Shown here piece after piece: positions 9,158-19,041 of a stretch of DNA of 64,000 bases; positions within the stretch are counted from its first letter, which is position 1, and each line of letters starts with the position of its first letter. Source of the DNA: Lacinutrix sp. MedPE-SW (GTDB lineage: Bacteria; Bacteroidota; Bacteroidia; Flavobacteriales; Flavobacteriaceae); assembly GCF_001874145.1 (NCBI RefSeq), contig NZ_MPCX01000008.1, positions 62,001 through 126,000 on the forward strand, given 5' to 3'. Position numbers and translations under genes: made by a program. Under the pieces are notes generated by a model. The model was given only the letters and a program-made list of their open reading frames with translations, made no database searches and was not told where the DNA came from.

Positions 9158-10036
9158 TTAGATTTTTGTTAAGCTAAATGAAGATGCAAAAGGACCTCCA
9201 CATGAAGCATTAGGATCTTCTGTGTATTGAATGGTAATTGTTTGATCATTACAAATATCCCAAGGATTATTAGTTCCTGTTGAAGCTGTAAAGATGTATG
9301 GTCCTGCTGCACTACAAGCTAAACCTGGATCAACAAAGCCATCTAATTTAGCTGTATTATCTGTGCTAAACTCTATTACAACAATTTCTGGTTGCGCGTT
9401 AAAAGCAGGTAAGACACTAGCAGTAAAAACTCTTTTGTTAGGATCTGTTGGATCTACACTTAAAGTTACTGTACCAGCAGCAAAGTTCTCAGTCCCATTT
9501 CCTGGTCCAATAGTAGCAGCAACATCAGAGATAGCATAATCTCCTACAAAGTAAGTAGCAGGAATGCTTTCTGGATTAGAACAAGGTATTGTAACTCTAT
9601 GCACAAGAACACTAGTTTCGTCTAGACCTAAAGATACATTTTGACCACTAACTGCAGTTAAAGTAATATCAAAAGATGTTACAAAATCTCTACCTTCTTC
9701 CATATTCATTAGTTCTAAATCAATAGTAGTAGTTCTAGAATAATCTGCAGGGTTTGCGAAAGCAGTTCCCGTTGCACCACCACTAATAAATTGAGTGTAA
9801 TCACCTTCTACAGGTGTAATAGTATAAGAAATGTCTAAACCATCTCTGTACACAGGTACATTTACACTTAAAGGAATAGTTACCAATGGAGAAGTTTGTC
9901 CTGTTGTTGTAGCAGTTCCAGCAAATTCTACCCATCCAGAACTTGTATCTGGAGAAACGTAGTTGTCATCTTCGTTACAGTTAAATAAAAATACTGTAAC
10001 ACAAAATAATGCAACTATTTTAATATATTTTTTCAT
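9158..10036 (-). CDS. SusCD-associated outer-membrane lipoprotein (fourth gene of operon 1)
   Basis: The 292-residue product has a lipoprotein signal ending FLFNC, with an acidic NEDD just after the Cys, compatible with surface exposure in Bacteroidota. The rest is beta-rich, with a Calx-beta-like N-terminal half (PADYSRTTTIDLELMNMEEG) and a C-terminal half containing several cysteines and a closing FSLTKI strand. The family is unknown to me; by position it is probably a surface ligand-binding accessory of the SusCD pair. The start chosen is the ATG giving MKKYIKIVALF; an upstream ATG adds ten residues that are not signal-like. Confidence 0.82.
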   Translation of the reverse strand: MKKYIKIVALFCVTVFLFNCNEDDNYVSPDTSSGWVEFAGTATTTGQTSPLVTIPLSVNVPVYRDGLDISYTITPVEGDYTQFISGGATGTAFANPADYSRTTTIDLELMNMEEGRDFVTSFDITLTAVSGQNVSLGLDETSVLVHRVTIPCSNPESIPATYFVGDYAISDVAATIGPGNGTENFAAGTVTLSVDPTDPNKRVFTASVLPAFNAQPEIVVIEFSTDNTAKLDGFVDPGLACSAAGPYIFTASTGTNNPWDICNDQTITIQYTEDPNASCGGPFASSFSLTKI

Positions 10037-10065
10037 TGTATTTAATTTTTTAATTATTGTAATCA

Positions 10066-10851
10066 TTAAGGATTAACACAAAAATCTGTGCTATCTGATG
10101 CACCCCAGTTCCCTGTGTTTGCTGCATGCGTAATTACAGAACATTCTAAAGAATATCCTCCAGTAATACTACCATCAAATTGTCCATCACCAAAAGAATC
10201 TGTGATGTTAAAAGTATAACACCCATCTTCTAAAGTTATGTCATAAACATATTGAGCAGCAGGTATTGAACCAGAAGGAGCACCTCCAGGACAATCTGTA
10301 AAGTCAGAACATTGAACAACAATATTTCCATCGCTATCTGTTATGTTCCAATCTCTTTCATCTGCATACGCATCTTCATTAATTGTTAAAACTAAATCAT
10401 TACATATAACTGCTTTAATATAGTTAATTTCAGTAGTGTCGCTACCAATAACACCTACTCCAGCAGGCAAATCTAAGTCAAGTACTAACTTTTGAGTAAT
10501 TAAATCTGGTAAGTTATCATAGTTACCAAAAGTTACTGTTAAATTACCTTGAAACTCTCCAGCAGGAATTGTGATTGTTCCAACAGTATAGTCTGCAGCA
10601 GATCCTGTTGTAGTTTCTGGGTCAATTTCTTCTTCTGTATCTACAGAAACATTAAAGCTTCTGTCTGTATTAGTTATGTTTGTTGCTTCAACAGGAATTG
10701 TAACAACAGTTCCTGAAGGTGTAACAACAGCATTAGTAGAACCTGTGTTGAAACCAATTCCAACGTTTGATTCATCATAAATTACTGGTTCAAAATCACC
10801 GCAAGAATACAAAAACAGTGATAATACAATTAGTTTAAAAATATTTTTCAT
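10066..10851 (-). CDS. SusCD-associated outer-membrane lipoprotein (third gene of operon 1)
   Basis: This lipoprotein of about 261 residues has a signal ending LYSC (Cys near residue 17). Residues 25-150 look like a Calx-beta or DUF1735-like module (TGSAADYTVGTITIPAGEF). The C-terminal 110 residues match a domain common in secreted Bacteroidota proteins, seen as NEDAYADERDWNITDSDGN followed by DGCYTFNITDSFGDG. The start at 10851 (MKNIFKLIVLSLF) is preferred to an upstream ATG inside the susD end. Binding of a polymer at the cell surface is inferred only from position. Confidence 0.82.
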   Translation of the reverse strand: MKNIFKLIVLSLFLYSCGDFEPVIYDESNVGIGFNTGSTNAVVTPSGTVVTIPVEATNITNTDRSFNVSVDTEEEIDPETTTGSAADYTVGTITIPAGEFQGNLTVTFGNYDNLPDLITQKLVLDLDLPAGVGVIGSDTTEINYIKAVICNDLVLTINEDAYADERDWNITDSDGNIVVQCSDFTDCPGGAPSGSIPAAQYVYDITLEDGCYTFNITDSFGDGQFDGSITGGYSLECSVITHAANTGNWGASDSTDFCVNP

Positions 10852-10864
10852 TTTTCTTTTTTTT

Positions 10865-12298
10865 TTAGTTATACCCTTGTGTTTGTGAGATATTAGCGTT
10901 ACCATCTAATTCTGTATTAGGGATTGGTAAAGTAAATCTTGGGTCTATTGGAGATAATGTACACTCAGGAGTAACATTACTTTCACAATCACCTAAATCA
11001 GAAGACCTTTCAATTCCTAAATTAGTAATACTTCTCGTTCTTCTTAAGTCAACATATCTATGTCCTTCGAAAGCTAATTCTAAACGTCTTTCAAATAAAA
11101 TATCTTCCATAGCTACACTAACCGAAGTATAATTAGGAGGAGTTCCAGTAGACCCAGTACGTGCATCTCTAATACTTTGAACCATCATAGCAGCACCTGC
11201 AAAATCTGGACCGGCTTTTCTAGCTTTAGCTTCAGCATTTATCAATACCATTTCTGATGATCTAAATACTTTAATATCATTTAAGTAATTTACACCAGAA
11301 GTACTTCCGGCAGGATACTTATTTACTCGTTCTTGAGTGTCAACTGTTCCTGTAGCGTCTACATTAGTCCAAATTACAGAATCTCTAACATCTCCAGCAG
11401 GTATAATACTAACTAGTTCATTTGATACTTCAATAAAAGAACCACCATTATTAGTAAACATCCAAATACCTCCAGTTATAAAATCACCTTGTACTCTTGC
11501 AGCCTTGAAGATAACTTCAGTTTCGTCATCTGCATTATACATATCAAGGTATTGTTGTTGATTTGCTAATGGGTAATCTGCTATTAATTGTCCAGATAAT
11601 GTTTCAGCAGTAGCATAATCTCCTTCATATAGTGCTAATCTTGCACGAACAGCTTTAAGGAAATCTTTAGTTATTCTAGTTTTATCAACAATAGACTCAT
11701 CTATAAATCCATCAGCAGTTATTAAATCATTCTTAATTCCTTCTGCAACCTCACCGAAAGTGTTTCTTGCAGGTTGGTCTAATAATACAACATAGTCAAT
11801 GTATGGAACTGCTGGTGTATTAGCTTCGAAATCTGTTGAATAGAACGATAATAAATCTAAATGAGCTAAAGCTCTAAGAGCATAACACTCACCTAAAATG
11901 TTATTATATGTATCTACTTCATCTGCACTAGGAGCTATAGTAGAAGCAGCTTGAATTAAACGATTTGCACTATTAATTAAAAAGTAACTGTTAATCCAAA
12001 TTGAATTGGCGTTACCTGTAGAAGATGTTAAAGTCCAGTTATGGAAATTATCTTCTTGATTTCCTGAGTCTTCTCCAATTTTAGTATCATCTGTAAATAT
12101 TGAAGAGAATCTAATATTTGCTTCTGGGAAGTAGTTAGAAAATACTCCATTCATACCTACTACTAAATCATCAACAGTAGCAAATGCATTTTCTTCACTA
12201 ATGTTATCTTCAGGTAATATCTCTGTAGCATCATTACAAGCGAATAAAGCAAAGAGACAAAAAGTCGTAATTATATATTTTATTTTTTTCATTTTCAT
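10865..12298 (-). CDS. SusD/RagB family nutrient-binding outer-membrane lipoprotein
   Basis: SusD-like proteins form the surface lid over a SusC transporter and bind the substrate. The 477-residue product has a lipobox (LFAC, Cys near residue 21), the N-terminal TPR-type helices typical of the family (ECYALRALAHLDLLSFY), and the C-terminal RagB signature ILFERRLELAFEGHRYVDLRR. It follows the SusC gene by six bases. The substrate cannot be read from the sequence, and no glycoside hydrolase, peptidase or sulfatase gene is linked. Confidence 0.94.
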   Translation of the reverse strand: MKMKKIKYIITTFCLFALFACNDATEILPEDNISEENAFATVDDLVVGMNGVFSNYFPEANIRFSSIFTDDTKIGEDSGNQEDNFHNWTLTSSTGNANSIWINSYFLINSANRLIQAASTIAPSADEVDTYNNILGECYALRALAHLDLLSFYSTDFEANTPAVPYIDYVVLLDQPARNTFGEVAEGIKNDLITADGFIDESIVDKTRITKDFLKAVRARLALYEGDYATAETLSGQLIADYPLANQQQYLDMYNADDETEVIFKAARVQGDFITGGIWMFTNNGGSFIEVSNELVSIIPAGDVRDSVIWTNVDATGTVDTQERVNKYPAGSTSGVNYLNDIKVFRSSEMVLINAEAKARKAGPDFAGAAMMVQSIRDARTGSTGTPPNYTSVSVAMEDILFERRLELAFEGHRYVDLRRTRSITNLGIERSSDLGDCESNVTPECTLSPIDPRFTLPIPNTELDGNANISQTQGYN

Positions 12299-12304
12299 TT
12301 TTTT

Positions 12305-15300
12305 TTAAAAGTTTACATCAAACCCTACAGAAAAAGTTCTTGGAGTAGGGAATTCAAAGAATGTTGAGCTTATGTTAGATTCTGGATCGAAACCTCTCCA
12401 CTTAGAGAAAGTTAATAAGTTTTGTGCTTGAGCATAAACTCTAATACCAGTAAATAATTTTGTTCTCTCTAAAATTTCTTTATCTAAGCTGTAAGATAAT
12501 GTTACGTTTCTTAGTCTTAAAAAAGAAGCATCTTCGATATATCTATCTGTAGAAAGTAAACGTGTTGAACCGTAAGCAGATGATGGAATATCTGTTACTT
12601 GTCCAGGTGTTTGCCATTCATTTAAAATTGATACAGATTGGTTAGAAATACTAATTAAACTTGGATCTTCAACAACTGCAATACTACCATTGTTTCTGTA
12701 TTGTTCAGCAGCAAAAGAGAATAATGTATTTAGTGAGAAGTTTTTATAGCTCATATCAACACCAAAACCACCAGTGTACTTAGGGATAAAAGACTTGTCT
12801 AAAATTACTCTATCATCATCACTATAAGTATCTGTTATTAAACCATCTTTGTCTAAATATAATGGAGATCCATTATTAGGATTTACACCAGCCCATCTTA
12901 CTGCATAGAAAGAACCAAATGCATCACCTTCAGATAAAACTGTACGTCCAGTTTCAATTAAACCATCACCAACTAAACTGATAATTTTATTTTCATTTAA
13001 TGCAACATTACCATTAACAGATAAGTTAAATCCTTTTCTATCATCGCTTCTAATTAAATCATAAGATAAAGATAGTTCAACACCTTTATTTTCCATTTCA
13101 CCTACATTGGCAGCAATAGACTGTTGACCAGAAGTTCTAGAAAGAGGTTGGTTAAGGAATAAATCTTCTGTTACTTTTTTGTATACATCAATAGTACCAT
13201 TTAATCTATTATCTACCATTCTAAAATCTAAACCGAAGTTAGTTTGAACAACTGTTTCCCACTTAAGATCTGGATTTTCAATTTGATTTAAGAAATATCC
13301 ATTACTTGCGTTATATCCAGTACCTAATGTGTAAAGACTAAATGAGCCAAATCTTGCAGCAGCTTCATCGTTTCCTGTTGTACCGTAACTACCTCTTAAT
13401 TTTAGTTCAGAGAATAAGTTACTATCTTGCATAAATGGTTCGTTATGAATATTCCATTTACCAGAAATAGAGTAGAAAGTACCCCATTTGTTTGTCTTGT
13501 TAAATCTAGATGATGCATCACGACGTAAAGATACTTGAGCTCCATATTTATTATCATAGTCATATTTAACTACTCCAAAATATGAAAATAAACCAGAATC
13601 GTAAGTTGTAACTACAGTACCGTTTGTTGCAGCATAGTTTGAAATATCTGGTATGTAATAATATTGGTCGTCTCCATTTCCATCTTGTTCTGTAGAAAGA
13701 CCAGGAGTAATTGCATTTCCAGATCCTATTAATTTTGGATCTAAACCATAACCTGTATAACGAAAACGGTCAAAGTGCTCTTTAAAATACTCTGTAAATA
13801 ATGATACTTCTAAATCGTGCTTTTCGTTGAAAACATTTTTATAAGAAATATTTGAGTTTACGTTAATACCAATAGTTCTAGTATATCCTTCACCATAACT
13901 ACCTTTATTAATTGAGTTAATGTCTGTAGCATCGTTAATACCTCTTAAACTTCCAGGAGTTACAATGGTAGTGGTTTTTTGTTGTTCAAAATCCATACCT
14001 ACAGAACCTCCAACAGATATATTATCTACAACTTCTAAATTAGCAGCTACTCTACCAACTATTTTTAATTCATCAATACTAGATGTGTTTAATGTAGCTT
14101 GGTTAAGTGCAACAATTGGAGAGTTAGCAAATCCAGTGTCTCCAGTTCCATATAAATCTAAAGTCCCGTCTGGGTTGTATGGATTTAATGCTGGATTACC
14201 AATATATGCATTTATAAATGGATTGTCTAATTGACCAGTTCCTGGATTTGAAGAAAAGTTATTTTTAGTATAACCTAAAATTAAGTTAGTATTAACACTT
14301 AATCTATCATTTAAATTAGATGAAGTATTAGAACGTAATGTAAATCTTTTAATGTTACTTCTTTTAGTAACACCTTCTTGATCAAAATACGCAATAGAGT
14401 TATAAGAACTTGAATTTTCACCACCCGTAGAAATATTTACTTCATGAGATAAAGTTTTTCCTGTTCTAAAGAAAAAATCTTCCCACTTTGTATTTGTTTG
14501 ATTAGATAAAGCTTCAATTTCAGCATCAGAAAAAGAGTTGAAACCATTTGCTCTTCTTAAAGTTAGGTATTGTTGAGAGTTCATTAATTCAAAATTTGGA
14601 TCAATGTTTTCAGAAACACCGTAAAGAGATCTGTATTGTACTCTAGTACCAGAACCTTTTTTTCCACTTTTAGTAGTAACAATTACTACACCACCCGCAG
14701 CTCTGTTTCCATATAATGCCGATGCAGAGGCATCTTTTAATATAGATACAGACTCAATATCATTTGAGTTTAAACTTCTAAAGTTGTCTTCGTTAACTGG
14801 TACACCATCAATAACGAAAAGTGGCTCAATATTACCTTGAACAGAGTTTGTTCCTCTGATTCGGATAGTACCACTGGCACCAGGTTGTCCTGAACTAGTT
14901 TGGATGTTAAGACCTGCAGCTTTACCTTGAAGAACTTGGTCTAATGATGCATTAGGAACCTGCTCTATTGCTTCAGCTTTTACTACAGAAATCGCAGATG
15001 TTACATTTGAAGCTTTCTCACTACCATAGGCAACAATTACTACCTCGTCTAAGCCTGAAGCGTCAATCTCCATTCCAAAACTTATGTTGTTTGCAGATCC
15101 TACAGTTTTAGTAACTGTTTTGTAACCAACGAAAGAGTAGTTTATTACACTTCCAGTACTCGTAGATATTGAGTATTTACCATCAAAATCTGTTTGAGTA
15201 CCATTACCTGTACCTTCAACTACAATATTTACTCCAGGTAACGGTAATCCGGTCTCGTCGGAAATCGTTCCTGAAATTGTTTTTTCTTGTGCGAACGATA

Positions 15301-15355
15301 GTTGCACAACAAACGCTAGTAATAGCGTTAAAATTCCACTAAACTTTGTTTTCAT
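12305..15355 (-). CDS. SusC/RagA family TonB-dependent outer-membrane transporter
   Basis: This 1016-residue transporter has a signal peptide ending SFAQ (residue 22), a carboxypeptidase-regulatory-like domain (about residues 25-105, with DETGLPLPGVNI and TDFDGKYSI), the TonB-box-like LDEVVIVAYG, a plug domain with the SusC hallmark ILKDASASALYGNRAAGG near residue 207, and a beta barrel ending TFSVGFDVNF with the expected aromatic C-terminus. It is the first gene of a four-gene operon. Its 5' end is very similar to that of the second SusC gene at 19042-22152. Confidence 0.96.
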   Translation of the reverse strand: MKTKFSGILTLLLAFVVQLSFAQEKTISGTISDETGLPLPGVNIVVEGTGNGTQTDFDGKYSISTSTGSVINYSFVGYKTVTKTVGSANNISFGMEIDASGLDEVVIVAYGSEKASNVTSAISVVKAEAIEQVPNASLDQVLQGKAAGLNIQTSSGQPGASGTIRIRGTNSVQGNIEPLFVIDGVPVNEDNFRSLNSNDIESVSILKDASASALYGNRAAGGVVIVTTKSGKKGSGTRVQYRSLYGVSENIDPNFELMNSQQYLTLRRANGFNSFSDAEIEALSNQTNTKWEDFFFRTGKTLSHEVNISTGGENSSSYNSIAYFDQEGVTKRSNIKRFTLRSNTSSNLNDRLSVNTNLILGYTKNNFSSNPGTGQLDNPFINAYIGNPALNPYNPDGTLDLYGTGDTGFANSPIVALNQATLNTSSIDELKIVGRVAANLEVVDNISVGGSVGMDFEQQKTTTIVTPGSLRGINDATDINSINKGSYGEGYTRTIGINVNSNISYKNVFNEKHDLEVSLFTEYFKEHFDRFRYTGYGLDPKLIGSGNAITPGLSTEQDGNGDDQYYYIPDISNYAATNGTVVTTYDSGLFSYFGVVKYDYDNKYGAQVSLRRDASSRFNKTNKWGTFYSISGKWNIHNEPFMQDSNLFSELKLRGSYGTTGNDEAAARFGSFSLYTLGTGYNASNGYFLNQIENPDLKWETVVQTNFGLDFRMVDNRLNGTIDVYKKVTEDLFLNQPLSRTSGQQSIAANVGEMENKGVELSLSYDLIRSDDRKGFNLSVNGNVALNENKIISLVGDGLIETGRTVLSEGDAFGSFYAVRWAGVNPNNGSPLYLDKDGLITDTYSDDDRVILDKSFIPKYTGGFGVDMSYKNFSLNTLFSFAAEQYRNNGSIAVVEDPSLISISNQSVSILNEWQTPGQVTDIPSSAYGSTRLLSTDRYIEDASFLRLRNVTLSYSLDKEILERTKLFTGIRVYAQAQNLLTFSKWRGFDPESNISSTFFEFPTPRTFSVGFDVNF

Positions 15356-15365
15356 TTTATATTTT

Positions 15366-15420
15366 ATTTGAATTAGTCTGTGCCAAAAATCATAATAAAA
15401 AGTTAATTAACCAACTTTTT
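15366..15420 (-). promoter_or_regulatory. Leader/control region of the first SusCD operon
   Basis: The 14 bases at 15366-15379 (minus strand AGACTAATTCAAAT) recur at the same distance before the second SusC start. A degenerate -7 element, GATTTTTG, lies at 15391-15384 on the minus strand. Just upstream, 15397-15420 forms an 8-bp stem AAAAAGTT/AACTTTTT with an 8-base loop. It could be an operator, or a leader hairpin if transcription starts farther upstream. Confidence 0.45.
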
Positions 15421-15540
15421 TGTCATAAATATTTCAATTGTTATACAATATATGCACGTTTACGGCCGATTTTATTTTAATATTTGAATTACGCTCTTGT
15501 TAATTAAATATTAATTTAAATTAAACTGTATATTAAATAA

Positions 15541-15575
15541 AAAAAAGGCTGGAGAATGACTCCAACCTTTTTTTT
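15541..15575 (-). terminator. Intrinsic terminator of the second SusCD operon
   Basis: AAGG-C-TGGAG and CTCCA-A-CCTT form a stem with one mismatch and a 5-base loop. A-rich and T-rich runs flank it, so it can work on either strand. It lies 19 bases downstream of the last lipoprotein gene and separates the two tandem operons. Confidence 0.88.
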
Positions 15576-15593
15576 ATTTAAAATATTAGTTTT

Positions 15594-16619
15594 TTATTTA
15601 AGTTTCAACTTATCTTTATAAGAAATTCTATAATTAGAATTTCTTCCTTGTGCTACTTGTGTATTATTACTGTCTGTTACTGTATATGTTGTTCCATTCT
15701 TTGTAACGGTAAATGTTGTTATTGCTGAAGGATTTCCATCTGAAAGTCCTCCATCTGCTAAAGGAAATACACTTGATATATCTACTTCTTGATAAAATAT
15801 TCCTGGTTTTGTGAAAATGATTGTTGTTGGAATATTTGTTATTGTAGAGGATGTGTTCCCATTACTAGTCCAGAAACTTGCATCAATTTCATAGGTCCCA
15901 TCAGGATCAGTGTCTAAAATTGTTAATTCTTCGGGGCATTCAGAATAACTAAAGTCTGTAAAAGCTCCGTTGTAGTATAATTCTAAATCTAAATCTAATG
16001 CTGTGTCTCCATCACATGGATTAATACCGTTGTCTAGGTAATCTCCCGACCAATCTAAACGGGTAATTAAACTATTGCTAACAAAGTTTTCTATATTTAT
16101 TGAAACAACTTCATCAATTGTTGCTTCTAGTAAATTAGTAGAAGTAAATTTTAAATTAACAATCTTAGTATCGTTAGGAATAAAATCTTGTAGTGTTTCA
16201 ATATTTATTTGTAAGCTAGTTTGACCAGCAGGGAAATTAGCTATGTAGCCAGTTCCTCCAGTGTATCCATATTGAAAGTAACCAGATTCAAACCAAGTGT
16301 TATATGGTACAAATACGTCTTCTAACGTTACTAAATCATATAGTCCATTTCCAGAGTCTGGAGCTCCAGATGGTAAGGTTACTACTAATGGGTTTCCTTG
16401 GTCATCAAGTACATCTATTCTTATGTTAATTGGGTTTGCTACAGCGTAGTCAACTTCTAAATCAAATGTTGCTGTTTCTCCTTCTGTTACTGTTACTGTT
16501 TTATTTAATACAGTTATTGCTGGTTTTCCTCTACGTTCAATTGAATCATCATTTTCACAGGCATAATTAAAAGCTGCTACGAACAAGAGTATTATTATAT
16601 ATTTTATATTTTTCATCAT
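15594..16619 (-). CDS. SusCD-associated outer-membrane lipoprotein (fourth gene of operon 2)
   Basis: The 341-residue product has a signal peptide ending FNYAC, with ENDD after the Cys. Residues 33-165 resemble a Calx-beta or Ig-like module (VTEGETATFDLEVDY), and the C-terminal part is a beta-rich domain with two conserved-looking cysteines (NPCDGDTALDLD and YSECPEELTI). Two adjacent ATG codons can serve as start. Its family is unknown to me; operon position suggests a surface accessory lipoprotein of the second SusCD pair. Confidence 0.82.
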   Translation of the reverse strand: MMKNIKYIIILLFVAAFNYACENDDSIERRGKPAITVLNKTVTVTEGETATFDLEVDYAVANPINIRIDVLDDQGNPLVVTLPSGAPDSGNGLYDLVTLEDVFVPYNTWFESGYFQYGYTGGTGYIANFPAGQTSLQINIETLQDFIPNDTKIVNLKFTSTNLLEATIDEVVSINIENFVSNSLITRLDWSGDYLDNGINPCDGDTALDLDLELYYNGAFTDFSYSECPEELTILDTDPDGTYEIDASFWTSNGNTSSTITNIPTTIIFTKPGIFYQEVDISSVFPLADGGLSDGNPSAITTFTVTKNGTTYTVTDSNNTQVAQGRNSNYRISYKDKLKLK

Positions 16620-16627
16620 GTTGTTTT

Positions 16628-17500
16628 TTAAAGCTTAATATATTCTACATCGTAAGTATCATCTGATCCTACAACTACAGTCATAGATAAATTTCCTGTA
16701 GCATCATCAACTGTTCCAGAACCACTAACTGGATTGCCTCCAAAAGTAGCACCTAATGGTTGCGATTCTATTGTAATTACACCACAATTTTCTGTAAATA
16801 CAAAACCATTTCTTGTAGCATTATTTGGTGGTCCTGTTAAATCAATTCCACCTGGTTGAGCACTAAATCTACCCGTAGATTCTGTTAAGTATGTAGCTTC
16901 ATCAGTTTGTGTAATTGTTTCGTTAAAAAAGTTATAGACTTGACCGTTTGATTGTCTTGTTACTACAATATCAAAGCTTCCGCCTGCATTAGAAAAACAA
17001 ACGCCTCCTAAATTAATGGTAACGGTTTCAAATTCTTCTTCTAAGTCTTCGTCTCCATTTTGGCCAATAACACCAACGTTGGTATCTGTTAATTTTAAAA
17101 CAATAGTTTTTGGATTTAAAACATCAATATTTTCTGTGTAAACATTAATATCAATAGTTCCAAAATCTCTATTAGCTTCTATTGTAGCTGAAGAGTTGCT
17201 TGAAACAAAATCGTAATCTGTACCAGCAACAGCTGTACTTGATGGGTCTACGTCAAAAGTTACAGTTATTTCTGGTGTTGATGAAAAATTAGAACCAGTT
17301 AATAAATCTACAGGTTGTTTAAAAACTTGTGTACTTCCATCTGTTAAAAAAGCAGTGGTTGATGTTGAATTTCTAAATCCAACAACGTATGGTGTGTTTG
17401 CAAAATCACCTTCTAATTGTTGTACGTCATCATCAACTAAACAAGAGTTTAGTAAAAACGCACTAATAAGGCTTAGGCATAAAATTTTAAATGTTTTCAT
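16628..17500 (-). CDS. SusCD-associated outer-membrane lipoprotein (third gene of operon 2)
   Basis: The 290-residue product has a lipoprotein signal (SAFLLNSC) followed by LVDDD. Its first 130 residues are a Calx-beta/DUF1735-like module (AVAGTDYDFVSSNSSATIEA), and the second half is beta-rich with FDIVVTRQSNGQVYNF. Overall architecture is the same as in the operon 1 lipoproteins, although sequence identity is low by eye. The start giving MKTFKILCLSL is preferred; an upstream ATG would overlap the SusD gene and adds ten non-signal residues. Confidence 0.82.
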   Translation of the reverse strand: MKTFKILCLSLISAFLLNSCLVDDDVQQLEGDFANTPYVVGFRNSTSTTAFLTDGSTQVFKQPVDLLTGSNFSSTPEITVTFDVDPSSTAVAGTDYDFVSSNSSATIEANRDFGTIDINVYTENIDVLNPKTIVLKLTDTNVGVIGQNGDEDLEEEFETVTINLGGVCFSNAGGSFDIVVTRQSNGQVYNFFNETITQTDEATYLTESTGRFSAQPGGIDLTGPPNNATRNGFVFTENCGVITIESQPLGATFGGNPVSGSGTVDDATGNLSMTVVVGSDDTYDVEYIKL

Positions 17501-17514
17501 TTTTTTTATTTTTA

Positions 17515-19038
17515 TTAGTTGACGTCCCAAAATATATTTTCATTAAATGCGGTGTCTACGGTTTGACCGTATGGGTTTACATTTGCAGAGTTTCCTGAAT
17601 ATTCTGAGGTTGGATATAGTAATCTTAAAGGTCTATTTGGCCTATTTGAAATATCTGGTAATGGCATGTTACTAGGGAAACCGGTTCTTGTATATTCAAT
17701 CCAAGTTTCAGCACCATTTGTACCGCCTAAATCTATCCATTTTTGAGTAATAATTGCTTCTAATTTATTTGTACTGCCATCCCAGCCAATACCATTTACC
17801 ATATTTATATCACTTAAATAAGTACCTAAGTTTGCTCCTAATCTTGAAAATGATGACTCTATAGCGCTTTCAAAAAGGCTTTTAGCATCTCCAGAAGTTA
17901 AAAGACCTTTAAACACAGCTTCAGACTGTAAGAATAATGATTCTGAAGCAGTCATAATGTAACCATCCTGAGAAGGAGACATTAGTAAACCAGGACCTAT
18001 TCTAGATGGTTGCTCTTCGCCGCCTTGAGTGTTTCCTTGTATCACAGTTTGACTTCCTCTAGTTGCGTAAAGACTTTGAAGTCTTGAGTCTGTTACTCCA
18101 GTAGTTGTACCGTTTAAAAATTCAACTAGAAAAGTTGTTGGTCCTGCTCTTAAATTTGAGAAAGTTTGACTTCCTGAATTACCAAACTCATTAGGGTCAT
18201 AACCAAACACTTCAACAAATGGATTCATTCTATTACTTTGGTCTGTATAACCTGGATTAATAGTTACATTGTCTCCACTGCCTAAAAACTCTGCGTTAGT
18301 TTGGTTTAATAAAGCAAATTCATTATTTACAAAGGCTTGCATTTCAGGATTAGTTTGAGCATAATCGTTAATTCTTAATAGCATTCTTAATTTTAATGAA
18401 TTAGCAAATTTAATCCATTGCGTCATATTGCCACCTAACATAACATCATTGGTGCCCATTGAAATAACAGTGTCTTCATTTGTATTGTTAATTTGCTCTA
18501 TAGCATTATTAACTTGAGTAATAAGGCCCATGTAAACCTCTTCTTGGCTGTCGTAAGTAGGGAACAGATTGTCACCACGTTGATGGATTTCAGAAAATGG
18601 AATATCTCCATAAAGATCTACTAGATACTGAAAATAAAACGCTCTATAAATTTTAGAAGCGCCTTTAAAATAATCGTAATTCCCAGGATTTTCACTATTT
18701 ATAATTTGCGTTAAGTTTCCTGTTCTAGCCATTAAATTATCCCAAACACCACTATAAAAATCTGTTGAAAGTTGATATTGAAACTCTTCAAAATAAGGTG
18801 CTTGAACTTGTTGAGCATTTCCAGACCAAGTAGCAATCATGGTATTTCCTAGCTCGTTCATGGTTGTCATTAATGTTGCTGCAGGAACCGTTTGCGCTCC
18901 TGGAAGTATAACTTCTGGAGGAAGCTCGTCTATTACAACTCCATTTGGGTCTTCATTAACTAATACATCGTCACATGAGAATGCAAAAAGGACTACTGCT
19001 AATGAAAGTAACTTGGTTAATATATTTATCTTTTTCAT
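17515..19038 (-). CDS. SusD-like lipoprotein (SusD-like_2 type)
   Basis: The 507-residue product has a lipoprotein signal ending FAFSC (Cys near residue 22). Its sequence style, for example LYGDIPFSEIHQ near residue 140 and MTQWIKFANSLKLRMLLRI near residue 205, fits the SusD-like_2 group rather than the classical RagB type of the first operon. This group is often associated with peptide or poorly defined substrates, which does not identify the ligand here. It lies 3 bases after its SusC partner. Confidence 0.92.
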   Translation of the reverse strand: MKKINILTKLLSLAVVLFAFSCDDVLVNEDPNGVVIDELPPEVILPGAQTVPAATLMTTMNELGNTMIATWSGNAQQVQAPYFEEFQYQLSTDFYSGVWDNLMARTGNLTQIINSENPGNYDYFKGASKIYRAFYFQYLVDLYGDIPFSEIHQRGDNLFPTYDSQEEVYMGLITQVNNAIEQINNTNEDTVISMGTNDVMLGGNMTQWIKFANSLKLRMLLRINDYAQTNPEMQAFVNNEFALLNQTNAEFLGSGDNVTINPGYTDQSNRMNPFVEVFGYDPNEFGNSGSQTFSNLRAGPTTFLVEFLNGTTTGVTDSRLQSLYATRGSQTVIQGNTQGGEEQPSRIGPGLLMSPSQDGYIMTASESLFLQSEAVFKGLLTSGDAKSLFESAIESSFSRLGANLGTYLSDINMVNGIGWDGSTNKLEAIITQKWIDLGGTNGAETWIEYTRTGFPSNMPLPDISNRPNRPLRLLYPTSEYSGNSANVNPYGQTVDTAFNENIFWDVN

Positions 19039-19041
19039 TTT